The notes under the pieces are model-generated. The model was given only the letters and a program-made list of their open reading frames with translations, did not search any database and had not been told where the DNA came from. From positions 1 through 64,000 of the forward strand of contig JAEWKZ010000108.1 of assembly GCA_023393525.1 (NCBI GenBank): DNA of 64,000 nucleotides. Direction: 5' to 3'. This document shows, piece by piece, positions 44,167 to 52,303 of this stretch. The position numbers and the translations under genes were made by a program. The stretch's first letter is position 1. Each line of letters begins with the position of its first letter. The stretch is from Pseudomonadota bacterium. GTDB lineage: Bacteria > Desulfobacterota > Desulfovibrionia > Desulfovibrionales > Desulfomicrobiaceae.

Positions 44167-45099
44167 CTATTCGTGGCCCAGGTACCAGGCGTCGAAGAGA
44201 TGGCGGGCGATGGTCTCGGTAGAGGGCAGGGCGAACTCTCCCGAGGCCAGCAAGGCCGGGATTTCATGGCGGGCAAACCAGCGGGCGTCCTCAAGTTCGG
44301 TTTTATCGATATGAATATCCGTGGTCGTGGCGCGGGCATGAAAGCCGAGCATGAGCGATCCGGAAAACGGCCAGGGCTGGGAGGAAAAATAGCGCACATC
44401 GCAAACCTTTATGCCGGTTTCCTCCATGACCTCGCGCAGGACCGCGTCCTCGGCGCTCTCGCCTGGCTCCACATAACCGGAGAGGGCCGAATAGACCCGT
44501 GGTTTCCAGGTGCTCTGGCGGGCGAGCAGGCATTTGTCGCCATGGGTGCCCGCGTGGTGCACCAGCACGATCATGGCCGGATCGACGCGCGGGAAATGCT
44601 GCGCGCCGCACTGGGGGTTTGTGCAGGTCTGCGCCAGGGAGCCGGGCCTGATCGCGGTCGGGTGGCCGCAAAGATTGCAGAAACGCGCCAGGCTGTGCCA
44701 GCCCGCCACGGCGCGGGCGTAACCGAGCAGGGCGGCCATCTGATTAGGCAGCGCCGCCGCGTGCTGCCTCAGCGGCACGAAGACGCCCAGGCTGCCCAGA
44801 CACTGGGTCGTGCTCGTCGGCAGGCGCTCGATGTTGATGGCGAAGTAACGGCTGCTCCCGTCTTCGCCCAGCAGAATAGCCTGCAGGTGTCCCTGGTCGC
44901 ATTCTCCCAACATTTGCGCGGCGAGCAGGAGAGGTTCATTCCGGGCCGCGTCGAAAAGGATTTCGTCTCCCCTGACCACGACATAGAGGGCGCGGCCCGA
45001 GGTCAGGCCCCAGTCCGGAGCGTCGGGGCAGGGCAGGGGTTTGCGGTTCAGGACCAGTCCGGCGAAGGTGTTGAGGGCAGAGCGGGAGTAGTTATCCAT
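44167..45099 (-). CDS. nudC: NADH pyrophosphatase NudC
   Basis: Nudix hydrolase of 310 residues that splits NAD(H) and can remove NAD caps from RNA. A four-cysteine zinc ribbon (CNLCG, then CTNPQCG) precedes the Nudix box GYVEPGESAEDAVLREV with MEETGI, followed by SQPWPFSGSLM, the NudC-specific SQPWPF motif. The N-terminal domain is typical. Length and domain order are normal. Confidence 0.94.
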   Translation of the reverse strand: MDNYSRSALNTFAGLVLNRKPLPCPDAPDWGLTSGRALYVVVRGDEILFDAARNEPLLLAAQMLGECDQGHLQAILLGEDGSSRYFAINIERLPTSTTQCLGSLGVFVPLRQHAAALPNQMAALLGYARAVAGWHSLARFCNLCGHPTAIRPGSLAQTCTNPQCGAQHFPRVDPAMIVLVHHAGTHGDKCLLARQSTWKPRVYSALSGYVEPGESAEDAVLREVMEETGIKVCDVRYFSSQPWPFSGSLMLGFHARATTTDIHIDKTELEDARWFARHEIPALLASGEFALPSTETIARHLFDAWYLGHE

Positions 45100-45153
45100 G
45101 AGGCACTCGGATGGGCGGCTTTGTGTTCGGCGCGGGTTGCGCGCGGGGCGTGC

Positions 45154-46047
45154 TCAGCGTTGTGCCCTGCTTTTGAACCTGCGGCAATAGGTGCAGTGGC
45201 GGCAGACCTTCTCCACCAATCGCCCGGCCGCGAACCCTTGGAGCATGGCGCGGGCTCTGGGCGAATCGATGATGTCGATCAATGGGGCGTCATGGAGATT
45301 GCCCAGCGCGATGCGGCCGTCAGCGTCCAGGCAGCACGGGCAGACCGTGCCGTCGGCCAGGATGGCGCAGTGGGTGGACAGGGCGTGGCAGAAGCCCTGT
45401 TCACGCTCCTGCGTGCCTGGGTCGCCCGGCCAGTCGAAGACCGTGTCCAGGTGCAGATAGGCGCGGCCCGCGAGCCTGGCGCTCTTGCGTCCCGGCGGGA
45501 GAGGTGGAATCTCGCAGTCAAGGCCGGATGCGATGCGTGCCCGCACCGCCGCGTCGAACTCGCTGCGCGCGGGGGCGTGCAGGCTGTCCAGGGTCCAGAG
45601 CCGAAAATTGATGTAGAGCTCGGGCCGCAGGCTGAGCGCCAGTCTGCTGAAATCGAGGATCGCCTCCAGGGTGCCGTGATCGAGGCCGTCAGTTCGGCGC
45701 AGGGACTGCATGGAGAAGTTGATCTGCCGCAGAGTCCGGTTTTGCAGGAGCAGACGCGATTTTTCGGGCAGCAGTGTGGCGTTGGTGGTCAGGTTGACCT
45801 GCACCCCGGCGTCCGCGCACAGTTCCATGATCGTCCCGAAATGCGGATGCAGGGTCGGTTCGCCGAGGACGTGCAGGCAGACCTGCCCGGACAGCGGGGC
45901 GATCTGCCGGATGACCCGCTCGAAAAAGGCCGGCTCCATGCTCGCGGGGCGTCGCCTGGTTCCGGCGCAGAAATCGCAGCGCAGGTTGCAGATGTTTGTG
46001 ATCTCCACGTAGATCCGCTGGAAACGCAAGGCAGGATCGCTGGTCAT
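45154..46047 (-). CDS. Radical SAM/SPASM domain protein
   Basis: Protein of 297 residues with the radical SAM cluster motif CNLRCDFC near residue 20 and HVLGEPTLHPHF after it. The C-terminal SPASM-like region has CAILADGTVCPCCLDADG and CRHCTYC, so it can hold one or two extra iron-sulfur clusters. Such proteins modify peptides, enzymes or small molecules. No substrate peptide is seen nearby. It is upstream of nudC, with a 54-base gap. Confidence 0.87.
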   Translation of the reverse strand: MTSDPALRFQRIYVEITNICNLRCDFCAGTRRRPASMEPAFFERVIRQIAPLSGQVCLHVLGEPTLHPHFGTIMELCADAGVQVNLTTNATLLPEKSRLLLQNRTLRQINFSMQSLRRTDGLDHGTLEAILDFSRLALSLRPELYINFRLWTLDSLHAPARSEFDAAVRARIASGLDCEIPPLPPGRKSARLAGRAYLHLDTVFDWPGDPGTQEREQGFCHALSTHCAILADGTVCPCCLDADGRIALGNLHDAPLIDIIDSPRARAMLQGFAAGRLVEKVCRHCTYCRRFKSRAQR

Positions 46048-46117
46048 ATGGTCTTTCGGCTCCGCCGGAATGATGGGGCTTCGCGCCTGTTTGCACCCTC
46101 CCCTCGGGGACGAAAAA

Positions 46118-46139
46118 GCCCCCGTCGCGAAACGGGGGC
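46118..46139 (-). terminator. Terminator after the ACT-domain gene
   Basis: GCCCCCGT (46118-46125) pairs with ACGGGGGC (46132-46139). The minus strand then runs into TTTTT (46113-46117). Confidence 0.88.
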
Positions 46140-46188
46140 CAGGAGTGACGGCATGAACCCGCCCGGCTTTGGGCGCGGCGCGATTGTT

Positions 46189-46620
46189 TTACAGGGTGTA
46201 GAGCTCGTCTCCGGACAGGATGCGCACGTTGTTCTTCTGCAGCACCTCGATGGCCTGGTCCGTGCGGTCGAAGCGGAAGATGAGGATGGCGTTGCGGCCG
46301 CTCTGGGTCACGAAGGCGTACATGTATTCCACGTTCACGCCGCCAGCGTTGAGCATCTCAAGGATGGAATGCAGCCCGCCGGGACGGTCGCCCACTTCGG
46401 CGGCCACGACGCTGGTCCGGCCAACGGTGAAGCCTTTGGCTTTCAGGGCTTCCTTGGCTTTCTCGTTGTCGGTCACGATGAGGCGCAGGATGCCGAAATC
46501 GGAGGTGTCGGCCAGGGACAGGGCGCGGATATTGATCTGGTTTTCGGCCAGGGTCTTGGTCACTTCGGCCAGGCGGCCGGCTCTGTTTTCCAGAAAAACG
46601 GAAATCTGTTCAACTTTCAT
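46189..46620 (-). CDS. Tandem ACT-domain protein
   Basis: Protein of 143 residues made of two ACT domains: FLENRAGRLAEVTKTLAENQ in the first and VGDRPGGLHSILEMLNAGGV in the second. ACT domains bind amino acids and regulate metabolism. This stand-alone form is often encoded after phenylacetate-CoA ligase or near indolepyruvate oxidoreductase genes in anaerobes. It lies 49 bases after paaK and ends at a terminator. Confidence 0.9.
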   Translation of the reverse strand: MKVEQISVFLENRAGRLAEVTKTLAENQINIRALSLADTSDFGILRLIVTDNEKAKEALKAKGFTVGRTSVVAAEVGDRPGGLHSILEMLNAGGVNVEYMYAFVTQSGRNAILIFRFDRTDQAIEVLQKNNVRILSGDELYTL

Positions 46621-46669
46621 GATTCCTCCCGGTCTGAGGTGGGGGCGCAGTTGGCGCCAGCCCTCTTGG

Positions 46670-47971
46670 TTACGAGTTGCGCAGGTCGATGATGCGCTTG
46701 GCCTTCCCCTCGGAGCGTTCGATGCTCTGCGGTTCGGACAGGGTCACCTTGGCGGTGACGCCCAGGAATTCCTTGATATTTTTTTGTATCTTGGCTTCGA
46801 TACGCTGTAAATGCCTGATCTCGTCGGAGAAGAGCTTTTCGTCCACTTCCACCTTGACCTCAAGCATGTCCAGGCTGCCCTGACGGGTCAGGATGAGCTG
46901 GTAATGCGGTGCCACTCCCTGGGTTTCGAGCAGGATGGTCTCGATCTGCTGCGGGAAGACGTTCACGCCGCGAATGATGAGCATGTCGTCGCTGCGGCCC
47001 TGGATGCGGGAGATGCGCCGGTGCGTGCGGCCGCAGCGGCAGGGGATGGCCTCGATGCGCGTGATGTCGCGGGTGCGGTAGCGGATGAGCGGCTGGGCTT
47101 CCTTGGTGATGGTGGTGATGACCAGTTCGCCGGATTCGCCCAGGGGAAGCTGTTCGCCCGTTTCGGGATCGATGATCTCGATGAGGAAATGGTCTTCCCA
47201 GATGTGCAGCCCGTCCTGGGCGTCGCAGCATTCCATACCCACGCCCGGACCCATGATCTCGGACAGGCCGTAGATGTCGAGGGCTTTGATCTGGAGCTTG
47301 GATTCGATCTCGGAGCGCATCTTCTCGCTCCAGGGCTCGGCCCCGAAGATGCCGGTGTGCAGCTTCAGGTCGCCTATGTTCATGCCGGCGGCGAGGATGG
47401 ATTCGTACAGAAAAAGGGCGTAGGAGGGCGTGCTGCACAGGATGGTCGAGCCGAAGTCGCGCATGAGCATGACCTGGCGCCGGGTCCCGCCGCCGGAGAT
47501 GGGCAGGATGGTCGCGCCCAGGCGCTCCACGCCGTAGTGCATGCCAAGGCCCCCGGTGAAGAGGCCGTAGCCGTAGGCGTTGTGCACGATGTCGCGGCGG
47601 CTGGCTCCCGCGCACATGAGGGAGCGGGCCATGAGCTCGGCCCAGGTGTTCACGTCGCGCTGGGTGTAGCCCACCACCGTGGCCTTGCCCGTGGTGCCGG
47701 AGGAGGCGTGCACGCGCACGACATTGTCGCGGGGCACGGCGAAGAGGCCGAAGGGGTAGTTGTTGCGCAGGTCCTGCTTCTCGGTGAAGGGCAGGTATTT
47801 GAGGTCGTCCAGGGAACGGATCTGCTCCGGGCGCACGCCCATCTCGTTGAACCTGTTCTGGTAGAAGGGCACGTTGTAATAGACTTTTTCAACCATGGCC
47901 TTGAGCCGCCGCAGCTGCAAAGCCTCCAGTTCTTCCCGGGGCATGGTTTCGTTGGAAACGTCGTAAAGCAT
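46670..47971 (-). CDS. paaK: Phenylacetate-CoA ligase
   Basis: AMP-forming ligase of 433 residues that activates phenylacetate or a related aromatic acid with CoA. It has the adenylate-forming P-loop VHASSGTTGKATVVGYT and the later motifs DIYGLSEIMGPG and YRTRDITRI. The start at 47971 follows GGAGG. The frame is open upstream but crosses a terminator-like hairpin, so the longer reading is rejected. Being followed by an ACT protein fits a role in aromatic amino-acid breakdown, where aryl-acids arise from transaminated amino acids. Confidence 0.92.
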   Translation of the reverse strand: MLYDVSNETMPREELEALQLRRLKAMVEKVYYNVPFYQNRFNEMGVRPEQIRSLDDLKYLPFTEKQDLRNNYPFGLFAVPRDNVVRVHASSGTTGKATVVGYTQRDVNTWAELMARSLMCAGASRRDIVHNAYGYGLFTGGLGMHYGVERLGATILPISGGGTRRQVMLMRDFGSTILCSTPSYALFLYESILAAGMNIGDLKLHTGIFGAEPWSEKMRSEIESKLQIKALDIYGLSEIMGPGVGMECCDAQDGLHIWEDHFLIEIIDPETGEQLPLGESGELVITTITKEAQPLIRYRTRDITRIEAIPCRCGRTHRRISRIQGRSDDMLIIRGVNVFPQQIETILLETQGVAPHYQLILTRQGSLDMLEVKVEVDEKLFSDEIRHLQRIEAKIQKNIKEFLGVTAKVTLSEPQSIERSEGKAKRIIDLRNS

Positions 47972-47987
47972 GGTCGATCCTCCAGGT

Positions 47988-48080
47988 AAAAAAATAAAAA
48001 AGCCGCGAACAAGGGGCTGTTCACGGCAGTTGGAATCATTCGCGCGGCTGGCGCTACACCGTGGCCCCTTCGATGGGGCT
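47988..48080 (-). promoter_or_regulatory. Candidate transcription attenuator in the paaK leader
   Basis: The minus-strand leader contains GCCGTGAACA-GCCCCT-TGTTCGCGGC (48002-48027) followed by a long T run, an intrinsic terminator placed before the paaK ribosome binding site. An upstream hairpin AAGCCCC-ATCG-AAGGGGC (about 48063-48080) has a 3' arm that could instead pair with the AGCCCCTT in the terminator loop, giving an alternative fold. The signal that controls it is unknown. Confidence 0.6.
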
Positions 48081-48128
48081 TCTAAATATGCGAATAAAAG
48101 GTGAATCGATAATATACTGCATCGCCGT

Positions 48129-48157
48129 TTTATGCCTTGACCCGTGGGATTCGTCAA
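48129..48157 (-). promoter_or_regulatory. Promoter of paaK
   Basis: TTGACG (48152-48157) and CATAAA (48129-48134) with a 17-base spacer on the minus strand predict a leader of about 150 nt that contains the attenuator. Confidence 0.45.
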
Positions 48158-48246
48158 GGTTTGCCTCATTGCCCTGGGTGGAGAATTGACGTAGAAAATG
48201 TGCGTTTGAGCGAGAACACAAGCATCATGGAGAGTAAGCGAACCTT

Positions 48247-48609
48247 ATGGAAGAAAAGATCGAACAGATAGTGACCTGGCTTGCGGACAAGAAGGGAACG
48301 AACATCAAGGCCCTGGATGTGCGGGGGATTTCTCCCCTGACCGAGACCATGGTTTTTGTCACGGCCAGATCGGCCAAGCATGCCCAGTCCCTGGCGGATG
48401 AGGTCATGCAGAAGCTGGCGGAACGGAAATGGGAATTCTTCGGCGTCGAAGGCATGCAGGCCGGCCAATGGGTGCTGGTCGATTGCAACGACGTCATCGT
48501 GCATGTTTTTCAGGACGAGATGCGCTCCCTGTACAACGTCGAGGGCCTCTATTCCAAGGCCGAGGCCCTGGAACTGCCAGCGGGCATCGTCGCCGGGGAC
48601 GGCAAATGA
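48247..48609 (+). CDS. rsfS: Ribosome silencing factor RsfS
   Basis: Protein of 120 residues in the Iojap/RsfS family, which binds ribosomal protein uL14 and blocks joining of the subunits during starvation. The core reads KALDVRGISPLTETMVFVTA, then GQWVLVDCNDVIVHVF, as in the family. Its stop overlaps the gpmI start (ATGA), so the two are translated together. Confidence 0.94.
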   Translation: MEEKIEQIVTWLADKKGTNIKALDVRGISPLTETMVFVTARSAKHAQSLADEVMQKLAERKWEFFGVEGMQAGQWVLVDCNDVIVHVFQDEMRSLYNVEGLYSKAEALELPAGIVAGDGK

Positions 48610-50138
48610 AAAAGCCCTGCGTGCTGCTCATCCTTGACGGCTGGGGTAAAGCCGCTCCGGGGCCGGGCAACGCGGTCAGCCTGGCGCATACCCCACGCAT
48701 GGACGCGCTGCTCTCCTGTCACCCCAAAGGACAGCTCAAGTGCATGGGCCGGGACGTGGGCCTGCCTGACGGCCAGATGGGCAACTCCGAGGTCGGACAC
48801 CTGAACCTCGGAGCCGGGCGCATCGTCTATCAGGACATCATGCGCATCAACTTGGCCATCGAGGACGGCTCCCTGGCCGCGAATCCGGTGTTGGCCGATC
48901 TTGCGAGCGCAGCCAAGAGAGCCTCCGGCCGGGTGCATCTCATGGGCCTGGTCTCCGACGGCGGGGTACACAGCATGCAGAGCCATCTCGTGGCTTTGAT
49001 CCAGGCCTTGAGCGATCAGGGCGTGGCCGACATCTGCGTGCACGCCTTTCTGGATGGCCGGGACACTCCGCCGCGCAGCGGACTGGGCTACATCGAAGAG
49101 CTGGAGGCGAGCCTTGCGCGGATGGGCGCGGGGCGCATCGCCACGGTTTCGGGGCGTTACTACGCCATGGACCGCGACCAGCGCTGGGAGCGGGTCGAGC
49201 TGGCCTACGCGGCCCTGACCGAAGGGCGGGGCCTGCCGGCGGCGAGCGCCGCCGAGGCCGTGAGCGACGCCTACGCGAGCGGCGAGAACGACGAGTTCGT
49301 CAAGCCGCGCGTGGTGATCGCGGACGGTCAGCCTTCGGGCCTGATCGGCGACGGCGACGCGGTGCTCTTCTTCAACTTCCGGGCGGACCGGGCGCGCGAG
49401 CTAACCCGGGCCCTGACCGAAGACGATTTTACCGGGTTCAGCAGGCCGCGCAAGCCCATCCTGTCGGCCTTCGCAACCATGACCCGCTACGACAAGAATC
49501 TCGACCTGCCCGCGCTATTTCCGCCGGTCAGCCTGGACCGCATCCTTGGTCAGGTCGTTTCCGAACGGGGATTGCGCCAGCTGCGCACCGCCGAAACGGA
49601 AAAATACGCCCACGTGACCTATTTTTTCAACGGTGGCCAGGAAACCCCTTTTCCCGGCGAGGACCGCGAACTGCTGCCTTCTCCCAAGGACGTACCGACC
49701 TACGACTTCAAGCCGCAAATGAGCGTGTTCAAGGTCACGGACACCCTGGTTGCGGCCCTGGAGTCAGGGAAATACGACCTTGTGGTCTGCAATTTCGCCA
49801 ATCTGGACATGGTCGGCCATACCGGAGTCATTCCGGCGGCGGTCAAGGCCTGCGAAGCCGTGGACCAGTGCCTGGGGCGGGTCATGGATTGCGTGACGGC
49901 CTTGGGCGGCACGCTCCTGGTCACGGCGGACCACGGCAACGCCGAAGACATGCTGGACGAGCAGGGCAACGTGAAGACCTCCCACAGTTTGAATCCCGTG
50001 CCTTTCGTCTATGTGGGACCAGGAAACTTCAGGGTGCGCGACGGTCGCCTGGCCGACGTGGCTCCGACCATTCTGGGTATTCTGGGAATTGAGAAGCCTG
50101 TGGAGATGACCGGGGAAAGTCTGTTGCTGCCGCTCTGA
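48606..50138 (+). CDS. gpmI: 2,3-bisphosphoglycerate-independent phosphoglycerate mutase
   Basis: Glycolytic enzyme of 510 residues that interconverts 3- and 2-phosphoglycerate with two Mn2+ ions. The catalytic Ser lies in GQMGNSEVGHLNLGAG (about residue 62). Metal ligands include LLILDGWG at the N-terminus, and NLDMVGHTG and TADHGNAEDM at the C-terminus. The ATG at 48606 overlaps rsfS. A strong terminator follows the stop. Confidence 0.95.
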   Translation: MKKPCVLLILDGWGKAAPGPGNAVSLAHTPRMDALLSCHPKGQLKCMGRDVGLPDGQMGNSEVGHLNLGAGRIVYQDIMRINLAIEDGSLAANPVLADLASAAKRASGRVHLMGLVSDGGVHSMQSHLVALIQALSDQGVADICVHAFLDGRDTPPRSGLGYIEELEASLARMGAGRIATVSGRYYAMDRDQRWERVELAYAALTEGRGLPAASAAEAVSDAYASGENDEFVKPRVVIADGQPSGLIGDGDAVLFFNFRADRARELTRALTEDDFTGFSRPRKPILSAFATMTRYDKNLDLPALFPPVSLDRILGQVVSERGLRQLRTAETEKYAHVTYFFNGGQETPFPGEDRELLPSPKDVPTYDFKPQMSVFKVTDTLVAALESGKYDLVVCNFANLDMVGHTGVIPAAVKACEAVDQCLGRVMDCVTALGGTLLVTADHGNAEDMLDEQGNVKTSHSLNPVPFVYVGPGNFRVRDGRLADVAPTILGILGIEKPVEMTGESLLLPL

Positions 50139-50181
50139 TCAGACATTGCGTATAGGAAAAGCCCTGCGAAATGGGATGCAA

Positions 50182-50207
50182 GCCGCCGGGAAACCGGCGG
50201 TTTTTTT
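50182..50207 (+). terminator. Terminator after gpmI
   Basis: GCCGCCGG pairs with CCGGCGG around GAAA, followed by seven T's (50201-50207). Confidence 0.88.
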
Positions 50208-50248
50208 GGGATAAGCCACGGTTCAACGTTTGGTTCGAAGAGGAGGGT

Positions 50249-50289
<41 letters not shown>

Positions 50290-50332
50290 ACGGCACTTCG
50301 GTGGAACTTAAAGATCCGCCAAAAGCCACTCA

Positions 50333-50385
50333 AACTCCCCTCCTGCCAAGGAGGGGTGCCCGAAGGGCGGGGTGGTTGCTTCTTC
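50333..50385. repeat. Dispersed CCCCTCC/GGAGGGG palindromic repeat
   Basis: CCCCTCCTGCC-AAGGAGGGG followed by GCCCGAAGGGC and GGGGTGG is a form of short intergenic palindromic repeat seen in many copies in various bacterial genomes. Only one copy is in this window. Confidence 0.55.
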
Positions 50386-50437
50386 AGAAGGTAGGGGGCC
50401 TACGAAATATCAATGAAGAAATGGTATTGGAGTTGCG

Positions 50438-50466
50438 TCATCCCCGCGAAGGCGGGGATCCATCCC
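50438..50466. repeat. REP-like repeat, GTCATCCCCGCG type
   Basis: CATCCCCGCGAAGGCGGGGATCC is a palindrome of the widespread REP-like class (ATCCCCGC/GCGGGGAT arms). A decayed relative occurs near 21.68 kb. Confidence 0.65.
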
Positions 50467-50488
50467 ATTGTTTTTTTGTAGAGAGTCT

Positions 50489-50857
50489 TCACTCTTCCAG
50501 GGCGATGTAGTTTTTCGTCTCAAAGCGTGGGGTGCAGACGGCCAGGAAGATGAGGTCGCAGGCGCTGGTGCAGGTGATGCGCTGCCTGCATCCGGCGGGA
50601 ATGACGACCACGTCGCCGGGGGCCACTTCGTGCGGCGGCAGGTCGCCGATTTCCACCAGCCCCGTACCTTCAAGGATCACGTAGCGCTCCTGCGTATCGC
50701 GCAAGGCGTGCCAGGCCGTGGTGCGTCCCGGTTCGACCCGGGCGCGGGCCAGGGACGCGGCCGGGTCATGGTCGCCGTTGGAGAGTTCGGTAATGAAACA
50801 CCCTTCCCGGAAGTAGTATTCGCTCTTTGGATTGCGCTTCAGAATGCACGGCTGCAT
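50489..50857 (-). CDS. Cupin domain protein
   Basis: Single-domain cupin of 122 residues. The beta-barrel motifs are recognisable: TTAWHALRDTQERYVILEG then LPPHEVAPGDVVVIPAGCRQ. Metal-binding His residues are fewer than in classic cupins, so metal binding is uncertain. The substrate is unknown. It starts three bases after the stop of the CHAP lipoprotein gene, so the two are probably co-transcribed. Confidence 0.87.
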   Translation of the reverse strand: MQPCILKRNPKSEYYFREGCFITELSNGDHDPAASLARARVEPGRTTAWHALRDTQERYVILEGTGLVEIGDLPPHEVAPGDVVVIPAGCRQRITCTSACDLIFLAVCTPRFETKNYIALEE

Positions 50858-50860
50858 GGA

Positions 50861-51580
50861 TTACCTCAATATGAAGCCGCTGATTTTGAGATCCTTGGCC
50901 CAGGTTTTCCATGGTCCGCTCAGGAAACTGGCGGTCATGGTCTTGGGGTTGAACAGGACTTTCGCGTCCAGGTCCAGGTGGCATTTGCGGTCAAAGTTGG
51001 TGTGACTGAAGCGCAAGGTCCAGGTGCCGTCGGCGTTGGGGCAGGCTTCTTCCACGTAGCCGAGATGGCCGGTAGGCATCTTGCGACGCGTGTTGACGTC
51101 GATGACCATGATGGATCCAGCCTTGGGAATGGACGTGGTGCCCTTGTTCTTGCGCGCGCACTCGAACCATTCCACCGGGCCGGTGTCGCCCAGGCGGCAG
51201 GTCATGATGCCGCTGCGGCAGCGGGCGTAAGGCACGCACTGCGGCTGACAGCGGCCGGTCACGGTCTTGCCCTTTGAATTTTTGGTCGTCTTGCCGGGCT
51301 GGAGCTTGAAACAGTCCGCGCGGTCCTGGCCCGGACTCGCTGCCTCGCATTCAAGACAAGGCGGCTCTTCGGCGGACTGAAGCTTGGCCTCGGGCTTGGC
51401 TTGCGGCGCTCCGGACGGTTTGGGGATCTCCGCAGCCGGCGGAGCTTGGGGGATATTCGTCACGCTTTCGCTCTGCATCCGGGCGGGTTGCGAAGGCTGG
51501 GGGACGGTCTTTGCGCAGCCAAAGAGCATCGACAGGGAAAAGACGAGGAAAAGCGGAACCGCTTTGGCGGAAAAAGGCAT
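50861..51580 (-). CDS. Lipoprotein with CHAP-like cysteine peptidase domain
   Basis: Protein of 239 residues with a lipoprotein signal (VFSLSMLFGC, Cys about 22), then a Pro/Ala/Gln-rich linker (about 25-70). A C-terminal domain has CVPYARCRSG, then GSIMVIDV, GHLGYVEE and SHTNFDRKC. The Cys and the later His fit a CHAP amidase/peptidase that cleaves peptidoglycan cross-peptides. Extra Cys residues (CLEC, ADCF, GRCQPQC) suggest disulfides. Peptidoglycan as target is inferred from the family. Confidence 0.78.
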   Translation of the reverse strand: MPFSAKAVPLFLVFSLSMLFGCAKTVPQPSQPARMQSESVTNIPQAPPAAEIPKPSGAPQAKPEAKLQSAEEPPCLECEAASPGQDRADCFKLQPGKTTKNSKGKTVTGRCQPQCVPYARCRSGIMTCRLGDTGPVEWFECARKNKGTTSIPKAGSIMVIDVNTRRKMPTGHLGYVEEACPNADGTWTLRFSHTNFDRKCHLDLDAKVLFNPKTMTASFLSGPWKTWAKDLKISGFILR

Positions 51581-51686
51581 CGTAAGCTCCTGAGACGGGG
51601 GGATGATTGTCGGGCCTGATTATGCACAAGGCAGAGCGGCGTCAATCGGGTTCCGGTCAGTCTCCGGGCGGACTTTGGGCAAAAAA

Positions 51687-51707
51687 AAGCCCGTCGATGA
51701 CGGGCTT
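51687..51707 (-). terminator. Terminator after the RRM gene
   Basis: AAGCCCGTC and GACGGGCTT arms around GAT, followed on the minus strand by eight T's (A's at 51681-51688). Confidence 0.9.
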
Positions 51708-51728
51708 CCTCATGATCGAACAGTCCGC

Positions 51729-51986
51729 TTAGTAGCGGGGGCGGCTCTCACGGGGCTGAGATTCGTTGACCTTCAGGTTGCGGCCCTGAAAATCGGTGCC
51801 GTTCACTGCCTGGATGGCCTTGCGGGCGCCTTCGTCGTCCATCTCGACAAAGCCGAAGCCACGGGAACGGCCTGTGGCGCGGTCTTCGATGACGTGGGCA
51901 GAGGTGACTTCGCCGTACTGGGAGAACAGGGACTTCAGGTCGGCATCGGTGGTCGACCAGGACAGGTTTCCAACATAGATGTTCAT
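51729..51986 (-). CDS. RRM-type RNA-binding protein
   Basis: Protein of 85 residues that is almost entirely one RNA recognition motif. RNP2 is IYVGNLSW and RNP1 is RGFGFVEM. A short Arg-rich tail (ESRPRY) follows. Bacterial single-RRM proteins often respond to cold and act on mRNA structure. That role is by analogy. The 5' leader is long and structured, and a terminator follows the gene. Confidence 0.93.
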   Translation of the reverse strand: MNIYVGNLSWSTTDADLKSLFSQYGEVTSAHVIEDRATGRSRGFGFVEMDDEGARKAIQAVNGTDFQGRNLKVNESQPRESRPRY

Positions 51987-52015
51987 AGACTAGACTATAA
52001 CTCCGAAAAAAAAGG

Positions 52016-52064
52016 TAAAAAAAATGCGGAAGTTCCGGCTGGAAACAGCTACCAGCTGGTCCGC
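52016..52064 (-). promoter_or_regulatory. Terminator-like hairpin in the RRM gene leader
   Basis: On the minus strand GCGGA-CCAGCTGG, a loop, then CCAGCCGG and TCCGC (52026-52064) is followed by a run of eight T's, all before the RRM start. A terminator inside a leader suggests control by attenuation or by temperature. A second T run follows nearer the gene. Confidence 0.55.
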
Positions 52065-52303
52065 ACCAGCGCCACGTTCATTTCCCATGAAATGGCATGA
52101 CGCTTCAAAACAATTTATTTTTTTAGTAGCGCCTTGAGGCTTTGTCAACGAATTTTCTTGAGATCGATGTTTCGCAAGGGTTTACAAGAGGTTGGGCCGA
52201 CGAATCTGCGTATTTTCCCGCCCGCGAAGCACGCGGACGGCACCATATGTCGGTGTGACGACAGCCGTTGCGCGAAGAAGCTCCGGGACGGGGCGCGACA
52301 TCG

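Noticed and set aside
44125..46692. Very long open frame (855 codons) on the plus strand
   Set aside because: It runs antisense through nudC, the radical SAM gene and the ACT gene, all of which have clear motifs. High GC content keeps the opposite frame open.
47972..48169. Longer N-terminus for paaK
   Set aside because: The extension would read through the terminator-like hairpin, and GGAGG precedes the ATG at 47971.
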